Origin: Apostichopus japonicus
Lineage: Eukaryota; Echinodermata; Holothuroidea; Aspidochirotida; Stichopodidae
Direction of reading: 5' to 3'
Assembly: GCF_037975245.1 (NCBI RefSeq)
Contig: NC_092575.1
Span: forward strand, 15,854,310 to 15,918,309
DNA length: 64,000 bases
Shown: piece after piece, positions 44,901 to 56,900 of the stretch
Numbering within the stretch: the first letter of the stretch is position 1
Layout: each line of letters begins with the position of its first letter
Notes under the pieces: generated by a model
What the model saw: only the letters and a program-made list of their open reading frames with translations
Databases searched by the model: none
What the model was told of the DNA's origin: nothing
Position numbers and translations under genes: made by a program

Positions 44901-47900
44901 TTTTGAAAGAAATGCTGCAGAAAGTTTTGGAGAGAAATCTACCATTGTTACATTAATTCTTCGAGCTAACAATATTGTATTGTGTGCATAGTAGGAAAAT
45001 AGTAATTTGACAATTGAACGATTCAAATGCTTTAATGTTTTGGTGTGGTGCTTCTACGATCTCTGCTTATATAGCCCTCACTATTGACTAATTCAGGATA
45101 CTACCTTACACCTCTTTGTCAATATCTTTCTATCTTCATATAGATTCTGGTATCTGTTACATCTGGGGTGACCCTCACTACCAGACCTTCGATGGTCATA
45201 ATTATGACTTCCAAGGAGGATGTGATTACACCTTAGTGAGAGATTGTCAGGATGAAACATTCCATCTGGTGGCCAAACACAAGAAAGAGAAACATGGCAA
45301 ACACAGCACAGAGTTGAAGGAATTGTTATTTTACTTTGACGACAAAGAATACAAACTGAAGGATTCTAAGAAGGTCTACATTGACGGTCATAGTGTTAAG
45401 CTACCCTACGATGGACCTGAAGGAGTTTATATAGACAAAGTGCATTCTAGAATAGTGAGTGAAGAAGACTTCAATTTTACATAAAATTTTACGTACAAAC
45501 TTTATCTTCATGAAAACTAAAATAGAGCTTAACTGAATTATTCTAAGTTTCGTAGATGGTCCCCATTTGTTGGAGGCTGTGACACAAACTTGTACATAAA
45601 AAACTTTGTCTGCATTACAACTAAATTAAACTTAATTAAATTATTCAATGTTTCATAGATGGTCCCCATTTGTTGGCGGCTGCGACATAAAATTGTACAT
45701 ACAAATTCTACCTGCATTACAACTAACGTGAAAATTAATGGAAAAAAAATATATAGTTACTTAATGATAATAATAATATACAGTTCTTATAAAGCGCAAA
45801 AAACATTAAAAACATCTCGATGCGCTGAAGAAAAGAAAAGAAAAAAAAAGGGAAAAAAAAAGCACAGAAACCTAAAAAACAACACAGACAGAAATACTTG
45901 TCTGATATGAGGGAATAGCACTCTGTTTGTACAAGTGGATTGATTTGTGTTAAAGACAATTATTTCAGTATAGTCTTGGTATTTTAAGTATTCCCATAGC
46001 TTCGACCTTTATAAAAGTCTATATTTGGTGTGACGAGAGCTTGTCCTTGTAAAAATATACTAGTTGAACAATTCTGTCAGAATGAAAATCAAACCTGCTA
46101 AAATTCATTGTTGCTTTTCACTTCTATACAGATTTTGACTACCTCGTTTGGTCTGTACATCAACTTTGACAAATACCACGACACACACGTTGGCGTACCA
46201 ACCAGCTATAGGAACAAACTCTGTGGTCTCTGTGGAGACTTTGACGGCTCAGCAGACAACGAGTACACCCTTCCTGATGGAAGCACGGTAAGGGGTGAAA
46301 TATATTGCTTTTTATTGGACTTGAAATATATTTTGTACAAATACTTTCATGATGCTGGTTGCTACTTATTCTTGTTGTATCTTGCATAGAATGTTACCTT
46401 ACTTCCTTCTTTCTCCTAAGACTACTATTGTAGCTGACTTTGGTAACAGCTGGACGGTGGGTGGTGGCAAGGACTGTGAACCTGACCCTGGCACCGGTGA
46501 TGAATGTGACAAACACGATGAAAAGGAAGCAGAAAAACTCTGTAAAGACATCAGTTACAAGAATGGTAGGTTACCTGGTCTTCTTGCACAGAATAATTCC
46601 ATGATGTAAACTTTAAAGAATAGACTGCTGTAATAGAAATCTGAAATATTTCTTTCCTCCTTGAACCTCTCATAGTGGTAGTAATTCTCCTCTGTTTATC
46701 TATCAATTACTTTTAGTATTAATGATAATCTCTATTATCTATTCCTCACCCGACATTTATTTAGTTTTGACCAGCATTCATTACAAAGTCTCATAAAGCC
46801 TCCTTTTTATTTTAGAACATGAACATGTTTTTCGTCCAGCAGTATTTTAAATCCAACTGAAGAATATTTGGACTTTGTTTGAAAAATTGTCCAATTGTCT
46901 TTTCCTATATACTCAGATTATTTTTACAAATCATGTCCAATTATGGTCATTGTCAACTCTTGGTTATGCTTTTGTCCTTCAGGTCCTTTCAAGGCTTGCC
47001 ATGACTTTGTAAATCCAGATCCATTCTACGATGCCTGCGTACAGGACATGTGCGAAGATCTCGATAACGGCGACCTCATATGTCAACACTTTGCTGAGTA
47101 CGCCAGCGCTTGTAGGGCTCAGGGAGGAGATCCCGGAGACTGGAGGGAGGAAGAGGGAATATGTCGTAAGTACATTAATATGATTGGCCTGTTGTTACTC
47201 AATAATAAATCACTTTCAAGTAATTACTCAATTCGATGATAAAAATAATGACAAACAAGGCTGCAAGACATTTGAAATTCATGAAAATGAAACAAATTGA
47301 AAACCTCAAATAACTATGAAGTTGTTGATTTTCTAATGTCAGAAGTAAGATTGTTTGTAGATCTGATACCAAAGTGTTTCCTTGCAACTTGTTTAACTTT
47401 TCTGCAAAGCCAAATGATAAGTTCTTCTCTCTGTTGTATCATTACTTCTCTCTTAGCATATACATGCCCAACTGGCTTGATCTATGATCCATGTGGCTCC
47501 CCATGCCCAGCCTCTTGTGCCAATAGGGACGCAGCTACGAACTGCTTAGTAGACGGATGTGTAGAGACATGCAGATGTCCTGATGGATTCCTTCTGGACA
47601 ACGACCAGTGTATTGGAGCATTCGACTGTGGCTGTGTTTTACCGAATGGAGAATATCTCTCAGTGAGTATTACATAGCATGTCAGCTGGTAGTTAAACCA
47701 GCTGGCAGTTAAACCGTTTATCTAACTTCATGGTTTTTTCTCTGTTGCTTTAAGTTGCGATACTCCACATAAAAATGTTGTTTACAGACTTCGAGACAAA
47801 GAGTGTGTCACCAAGCACCTCAACCAAACCATGGTTGGAACTGGCGTCATGAAGATTAATTTGGTTTTCCTTTTCCCAAGATAGTACCTTTAGACTTGGT

Positions 47901-50900
47901 CTGCCTGACTTGATATGGAATAGAAGTCATTAAAACACCCTCACAGAACTCCCTTCCCTCCCACCCTCCTCCCTTCCCCCCCCCAAAAAAAATCATGGAC
48001 CCTCTAGAGGTCCACGGTTCGCAGGTTGAGAAAAATGTCTTAAGAGAGTTACTGGAGTGAGATTAACAAGTCTCTACAGTAGAGAAGAAGTGGAATGTAA
48101 TATAATTAATTAATATTTACTTAATATTAATTTATAAACTGTGCTAAACGGCAATTATATCATTTGCCTTTTACCACTAGTCTGGCGATGAGTACACTAA
48201 CAGTGACTGCTCCCAGACATGCAGCTGTACCAACGGGAACCTGGAATGTTCGGCCTTCAACTGTGCGGACGTGAACTCTATCTGTGATGTCAAGAATGAT
48301 ATACGGGGCTGTTACTGCCAACCAGGATACGAGATAGAACCCATCACTGGATACTGTGAACAAGGTCAATTAATTAATTAATTAATCTTAAATCTGGAGA
48401 TAAATCAGTCTATTAGCTAAAACTGTGAGCTAGGCAAAACAAATGCGTGAGGCTATATATATATATACTTGAAGCTGGGAGAGGCACAGTTACTGTAATA
48501 TCATGAAATAAACATCTCTGTACATTACTTGTGGATTGCTGCATAATAATAAACAAATGGTTATATTACCTTTTCTTAGTAAAAGACAGAAGTTTCCAGC
48601 TGTTTTTCATTATGTAATCCTGAGTTTATTTGTTCTTGCTAAAAGGGTAGGTTGCTTAAAGTGGTCGCTAAAAGAGCTAGGTAATGTAGAGACCTGGGGT
48701 AGATTGCATAATCATGCAATTATTTGATGTTGTTTAACCTCTGTTGGGATCTGTCATCTTACCTAAGATATTAAAGAGTTTTGAGGGATCCCATACCCCT
48801 TGTAATTAGCTGTGATCAAATGTTTGATCTAACTAGTAGAGACACCACCCATTCCCTTCCCCCCTACCTGAAATTGTCCCCCGCCGCCTCCAGTTCATGT
48901 GCTATTTGTTGTTGGGAACAGAAGGAGATCATTTCTCTATGGTTTGGAGTAGTGTCAGCCATTTCATAACCAGCTATTAACCAATAAATAAAAGTGAAAA
49001 TATGAATCCATTTCTCGTTGTTAACAGAGAGAGGTATCTGTAAGGTATGGGGTGACCCTCACTACATCACCTTTGACAACCTGGCGTACAACTTCCAGGG
49101 TGACTGCGAGTACACTCTAGTCGAAGACTGCGACAATTCCTCGTCGTCATCGACTCCAGACTTCAGAGTAGTCGGAAATAACAACAAGATGGTATGGTCG
49201 GATAGGTTCTCGTACGTGCGAGAGGTTTACCTGTTCTACCAGGGCATCACGTACGAGTTGAGGCAGAGCAAGAAGGTGTACATAGATGGTGAGGAGATCA
49301 CCTTACCATACAACGGCATCGAAGGAGTGTCAATCTACCTACAGTATCCAAATGTGGTGAGTATTAGCTGTCAATAAGGAACATTTTGTCATAGTCATTC
49401 AATTAATGTGTACCTCTTTGGTTTAAAGGATTCTTCAACTTACTTAGTTCAAAACAGAATTTAGGGTTTCTGATGACATGGCTGGTTTATCCTCATTTAT
49501 TGTTTTATCCTCATTTATTGATATGATTTTATGTAAATGTAATAGTAATCATATATAAAATTTTATTGTTATTCATTACATATAATGTTACAATAATTAT
49601 TCATATAATGATAATGCAATGTTTATTCATAAGATATAAGTGAATAAAAATTATACATGTAATGTAATAATAGTTATTCATACAATTTAATGTGGAAAAT
49701 CAAATAAATCAAATCAAATGTAATAACCATTCCTTGTGCTATCAATATTTCCTTGCTTCCTCAAGATTTTCCTGGGTTCCTCAGTATTTTTCCTGGGACC
49801 CCTAGTTGACCTCTTGCCTCATAGCTGTAGCCCCTGATGACCCCTCTGCTACCAGGCCTGATGATACCAATTGATCAATATTACCATGTTCTGTAATTGT
49901 CAATTTGTAACAGGTACTTCTGACTGATTTCAAACTGGTACTGGCATTTGATGGAGACCAAACAACAGACATTCTTCTGCCATTCAACCTACAAGATAAA
50001 GTCTGTGGTATGTGTGGTGACTTTGATGGTGACGACAGTAATGAGTTTACACTCCCTGATGGTACAGAGGTGAGTAACTGTTGATATAATTAAAACCAGA
50101 ATGTATGCCCCCCCATTTTCTTAAATACATTTGCATACCACAATATTACTTCAAAACTTTCAGCTGTTTTAATTACCACAACAGAGCCCCCATCATTCTG
50201 GACAGTTTATAATATCCTCATTTTCAAAGAATTTAAACAATTGAAAAAGAAGTTACATTTTGTAGAATCCTTTATCTTGAAAAGTGTTTCAATTATCATG
50301 CATTTTATTTTTAACAATTTTCATCAATTCCTCTATTTTTCTTTTTCTCTTAATTATTTGTAATAGATTGATTTTGTTCTATTTATTGTTTACTTTATAT
50401 GATGTTGTTATTGTTATTTGTACTCTCAGACTACCTTTGTAGATGAATTTGGAGATAGTTGGACTACTGGATTCAGAGAGTGTCTGCCTCCTCCGCCACC
50501 CGTAGACCCTTGCGAGGATGGATCACCAGAATTTATCCAAGCTGAAATACTCTGCGAGATAATTCTGGACGAATACGGTGAGCTTTTGTCTTTCACTTGA
50601 TTTGCATATATTACAGTGATATCTAGGAATAACAGTTTATACTACACATAACAAATAATTCAACTCAGTTCAATTCAATTCAATTCTAATTATATCTCAT
50701 ATGTAAATAACTCGTTGACAAAGTAGTTGTAACAACGTTAATTAATATTACATATGATGGACACTAGAAGATACAATACTGTTAATCAAAGCTAGTGATT
50801 GTGAAACAAGAAAAGAAACAGATAAATAAAGGAAGATGGGGAGAGGGGGGGGATGGTTGGAGATAAAGAAACCAAAAGTAAAGTAGCAAAGTAAAAATGC

Positions 50901-53900
50901 TACAATTTGGAAGATGTACCACATGTATTACAATGATGAATTAATTCCAATACAACTAAATATCAAAAATGATTATGATAACAGTCAGAATCTGTTGATG
51001 ATATGTCACTTTCGGTCCATGAGAAATGCTCTCTCCAAATAAGAAGGTTGTTTTTTTAACTTTATGAGTTGTAAGATACTACAAAGAAAACATAATTAGG
51101 ACTCTATGATTTAACCCTGAGCATCATTAACCATCACATATGCAGCAGGTTCAAGAAAGTTTAATAATTGGACGACAGTACATTATGAAGTGATTTCTAT
51201 TAAGGATGAAATGTTGACAGCATATAGCAATGCATGAATGGCCGGCGCCTTTCAACCATAACGTCCCGAGTTCGAGTCACTCCAAGATTAATGTATGTCA
51301 TCCAGTTACAGAGTTTTGGACAATTGACAATTCATAATCATGGACGTTAAATATTAATGTAAGAGACTGACTTTGGTCAGCTTGTGGCTTTGATATGCCA
51401 ATGATGGCTTCTTCGCGAGTTCCTGCTTGTAGGAGGATCTAAAATACATACATGCATACATGAATTGTGACCCACAGATATCCAGCTTCCATTCATTGCT
51501 ATGCCATTGGTGGTCTCAAATCAATTCTTTTCATACTATTTTATAAATTTGTTGTTCTTTCTTCAGGTCCATTCAGTGACTGTCATGAATCAGTAGATCC
51601 CTCTACGTTCTACTCCTCCTGTATCTATGACCTCTGCTCCACTCTGCCCGATGACGGTAACCTCTGCAATAACTTGGAAGGCTATGCCGGCCTATGCAGG
51701 GAGAGGGGTACCCCACCCGATGACTGGAGAGAACTCGTTCCTCAGTGTCGTAAGGAAACTACCGATTAAATATTGTCATTAATTGTCAAAAATGACACAG
51801 AGAAAAAATGACTCTATTATCTTAATATGTGGCATGAAGTCTGTGGTTGATCTCATCACAGTGAAAATTGGTTATTTCAGGATTGATTACTTATTAACTT
51901 TTAGTATTGAGAAATATTAAAAAGTAGAATATGCATATGTTAGAAAAATTTAAACGACAAAGTATATATATTTAAATCATTTCATTAAAATGTTCTTGTT
52001 TCATACAAATATTAGAAAATGGCAATAGCTCTCCAAATAGCTTTAAATCAGTCACAAACTTGTTGTCTTGACAACTTGAAAGGATGACAATTTAAATTAT
52101 CTGCCAAAGGTAGAGGTTCCCTATTAATTTTCTACAACAGCCAGACATTAGTTAGAGCAAATGCCCAGACAGAATCAAATTTGACTATACCTAGGTTGAG
52201 TGGTATGCCGGTTAGACCAGTATGGTACTCAAGTCTAAGGTCTACATACTTAGCCAATTTCTTTCACAAGCCAGTAGATTGAATTATTTTGCCGACTGGA
52301 TTTGGCCTGCCGGCCTATTATTAATAACATTGGTCTAAGGAATTACAACTGGTTATCTTACCTTACAGTGAAATATTCATGGTATTATGCAACTAACCTA
52401 TTATAATCGTTAAGATATGCCTCTTCCATGTTCTCTAATTACAGCCATGGTTTGTCCACCTGATACGGTGTACGATATTTGTGGTCCAGCTTGCCCGGCG
52501 ACCTGCGTAGACCGACAAGGAGTCAATGACTGTCCTACCCATCACTGTATAGAAACTTGCAGGTGTCCAGAGGGCCAGGTTTTGGATGGTACAGAGTGTG
52601 TTAGCACTTACCAGTGTGGATGCAATATGCCCAGCGGCAGATACCTCTCTGTAAGTTATGACCATCCAATTTCTTGCTAAGTTCGCTTTTATACCTACCC
52701 TAGAAATACCAGCCAATTCTCAGTTATGGAAAACCATAAAAGGTTCTAAAAATATGTAAAATATTTGGACTAAGATGGTACTGAGGCAACTTAAATTCAA
52801 GTTAAGCCAGATACTTTGTTTTTGTCCTTGAAGATGTTGACATAGCAGATCAACAAACAAGTTGATAGTCTCAATTTTTAGTAAATCATGAACAAGTTAT
52901 GATGGCCATGGTGTAAGACCTCTCTTAATCTACCAGACATAGAGAACAAGCATAGCACGTTATTTGTCTCTAGTGTGGGTACTAAATTTTGGCTATGAAG
53001 CAGCATTGCTATACTGAAAAGGGTCCCAAAACGGTTTGAAAACTGTAATAAACTTGATAGCAGATATTTCACCAATTATTGTAACATAAAAGATGAAGAA
53101 CATCATCTTTTAATGTTTTTTTGTTGGATTTTCATTACTTTTACATTATTTTCCATCTGTTCCAGCCTGGTGAAGTATTCGTTCCTGAAGATTGCAGCCA
53201 GGATTGTACCTGCACAGACGGAGAGTTGGTTTGCGTGAACAGAACTTGTCATGAAGATGCTACCTGTAAAATCATGGAAGGTCATAGGTCATGCATATGT
53301 AATGAAGGGCTCGACGGTGACGGCTATGAGAATTGTGAACGAGGTATTAGTTCTAAGTTTCAATATTCCTCGATGAGGTTAACCAGTGTCTAACCAATAA
53401 TCAGTTTGACTTTCATGATCTGGCAATCTTGGTATCATCAGTTGATATTATGTAATTTCAGGATATTGATAAGTTGTTGATGATTAATAAACACTTGAAA
53501 ATTATAATTATTATGAAACCTTTCTCGTGAAATTAACTTTCTCATCATGACAGTATTTCATAGGGTTAGATTATTCAAATGAGTATGCATATGTTAAGAT
53601 TGGAGTAACTGCACTTGCATCTTTGCTACAATTTATTCCAATGTTGATTGGAATTATAATTTCTTTCTTAATAGTTGCCTTACTTGCTGTATGCATAAAG
53701 TAGGAAGAGAGGAAATTACCTTAAAAAAAATTTCAACTAGTTTAAAAGATGATTATATTCCTCTTTTGTATTTGTTCTAAAATGTAAAAATGAATAGATC
53801 AAGGATTCATTAATATTGCCTCGGTCAGTTAATAATTAAAGCCATCACTTAACAGTCTAGTCACTGCATCACTGCATTTATATTTTTAATTTATTTCCCC

Positions 53901-56900
53901 CTAATTTCTTATTAGCTCCTGGTATCTGCAACATCTGGGGAGATCCTCACTACATGACCTTTGACCAACGTCAGTATAGCTTCCAGGGCGATTGCGATTA
54001 CACCCTGGTGAGAGATTGCGATAATTCAACCACCACTCCATCCTTCCAGCTGGTAGGAGAAAACTATCTTCGAAACCCCTCGGACAGAGTCTCTTATCTC
54101 AAGACCTTGAGACTTCTGTTCGGTGGAGATGAGTTTACTCTGGGATACAAGGGCAGTGTGTACATCAATGGTATCAGAATTACCCTACCATACATTGGTA
54201 TTGATGGAGTCACCATATACCAGTCCTATCCATATATTGTAAGTGTGCTTCATCTTATAAAGTAGTTGAAAAAAGAGGAGATTTTTGGGGGGTGTGGGTG
54301 ACTTTAAACAGAAAGGGACTGGGTACTCACTGGGCAGAGATAGATTTGTGAAATAAGAACATGAGAACATGAATCATAAGAAATTTAAGAATCATATCAG
54401 ACAAATTTAAACATGTAATATCATAATTCAATCAATCATCTCGTCATCTCTAACTGAAAAGCATGTCACATTTGATTCATCTCCTGAAGAGAGCCTGTTT
54501 ATATTCTTGCATTGTCGGACCATGGATAGGCTACTTGGCCTCTTTCATTCTAAAGTTTAAATGTGAATTTAACTTTATTTGGGTCTTTAGTTGAACCATT
54601 GGCATTCTTTCACTCTTAAGGTTCATAGTGAATTTTCCTTTATTTGGGTCTATAGTTATCTTCCATTTGATTTGTGTTAGGTTGGTTGATTTTTGAGATT
54701 ACTATGTATTTCTTTTTCAGGTGTTATACACTAACTTTGGTCTGACAGTGAGCTTTGATGGTCTGCATAACGGTGAGGTTACCGTCTCTGGATCACTCTG
54801 GAATACAACCTGTGGTCTCTGTGGAGACTTTGATGGAGACAGTACAAACGATTTCAGCTTGCCTGATGGCACCCAGGTGAGTTGAGTGGTCATCCTTAAA
54901 TTCCATGCTGTTTTCTTTTCTCCAATAATGGCATTCTGCAGACAAATGACAATGACAATGATCCTCTCTCATTGGTAATAATATTTATGGTCAACAACAG
55001 AGTTGCTAAATACTAGAAAACAGTCTGAAAATTTGTAGTGAATTCTTCAGTGAGTTGCTTAAAATTTGTTCGGTTTTCCAATGGATTGAGTTTGCAGTAA
55101 ACTATTGAATTTCAATCATTTATACTTTATCGAACAACCCACTACATCCCTTCCCAACCCTATCTTCTAACCATCTTGCTAGGTCAGTATTTGAAAGTTT
55201 AACATGTTGTTTCTTTAATATTTATAATGTAATCCTCTGTTTTGGGATTCAAAATGTACATTCTTCCAACAGTTTACATTTTTCAGTTACTATTCAATTT
55301 CCAGCCTCCATACCCTTCATCCAATGACCCCTTACACCATTCCGCAATAGCCCCCTCCCTCTCCTCCCATCCTTCTCCTCTCCATTTATTATCATCTGCA
55401 TGTTTCATTTTTTGCAGAGAATAAAGTCAACTTTTCATTATTAAATATTAAACTATTATCTTTGATTTCAAAATTTCATTGTCTTACTAGACAACATTTG
55501 TGAGTGAATTTGGTGATAGCTGGCAAACAGGTAACAGAGAGTGCTCAGCACCTCCGGGACCTATCGACCCTTGCCAAGAAGAAGAAGCAGAATACGAACA
55601 AGCTCAACAACTCTGTGAAATCCTGATCAATCCCTTCGGTGAGCTAACCTTGGTCAAGTTGTAATGCACATTATGGAAAATAAACAATCATTATTTGTTT
55701 TAAAGGCATGTTGAAATGGAAGGCATTATTAAACGTGGTTGGAGGCGTTGCAATAAATATGTTATGCCTTACGAAGGAAACTTTTTGTAGAGTTTATTTT
55801 GAACGTGAATGGCTGCCATCTGGATAAGAATCAGTAAACAGAATTATATTAAAGAGTGACTTAAAACAGGAATTTATATAGCGCCTAATATCCACATCAG
55901 TCCAAGCTATGTTCAGTGGTGAGTATTAAAGAGGCAAGAAACTGCAACTTGAGAACAGATATTTTGTCTGAAACATCCTTTAAAATTGGTGACATTTACC
56001 AGCTAGTTTTATGTCTATAGGAAGCATATTCCAAAGCTTCATGTGTTCTTTCCATTATGGTTTCCATATTGCATGAGTTGAATCACATGGGTCACCTTGG
56101 GTCACCAAAATTGTTGGTTTATGATTTTGTTCAATCTTGGAGGAAAGAAAAATTATGCCACGTCAGAACAAAGAAATGGTATAAAAGTATATAGGTTACC
56201 TGGCTGTATGTTCAGGGTAGAATTATAAAGGGATAAAGTATTAAATGTTTGACAAAACTGACCATTTTGACTGATTTTGTATGACTAACAATTTCAAGAT
56301 TAAGGACATAGAGTTCTATCCTAGGACTATAACCAATGATCACTGGTGGCAAAAAGATATTTTAGTTTGTTTATGCTTTTTATTGTTGGATTCTTTCTAA
56401 AAAAAGTTTCAGTATAGTTGTTTCTGTAATTTTTCACTTCAATTCAACATTTGAATTCACTTTTCTCATATTTTTTAAATCTAGGTCCATTCTCTGGATG
56501 CCAAGGCTTCGTTGATCCAGATGCTTTCTATTCCACCTGTGTCTATGACCTCTGTGAAACACTCCCAGAGGATGGAGACCTGTGTGACAGCCTACAGGAG
56601 TACGCACTGCTCTGTAGGAGGAGAGGCGGGCAGCCCGGCGACTGGAGAGCTCAGACACCTCAATGCCGTAAGTTACATCAGCAATTTTAAAGGAATTCAG
56701 TGACTTCAGTTTAAATCAGCTTCTAAAATCTCTCCGTGAATCAACATTTGCTACAATCTGTTGTTACTACCACTGTTGTATCATTGAAGGTGCTATAAGG
56801 TACCTGTAAATATCTACTGTCACTATTTAAGGCATTGTATAAACAATTGAATGGTAACAGGGTTAAAATGTGTTAAATCATTACATTTGCTTTATGCTTT

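Noticed and set aside
45765-45830. GCGC-box stretch (AAAGCGC...GATGCGCTGA) as a transposon or structured RNA
   Set aside because: It looks like a fragment of a dispersed repeat, but only one clear copy is present and no fold or boundary could be defined.
47936-48030. hAT transposon end (GGTTCGCAGGTTGAGAAA) in intron 47663-48180
   Set aside because: The style is suggestive, but no matching opposite end could be paired, so I did not list it as an element.
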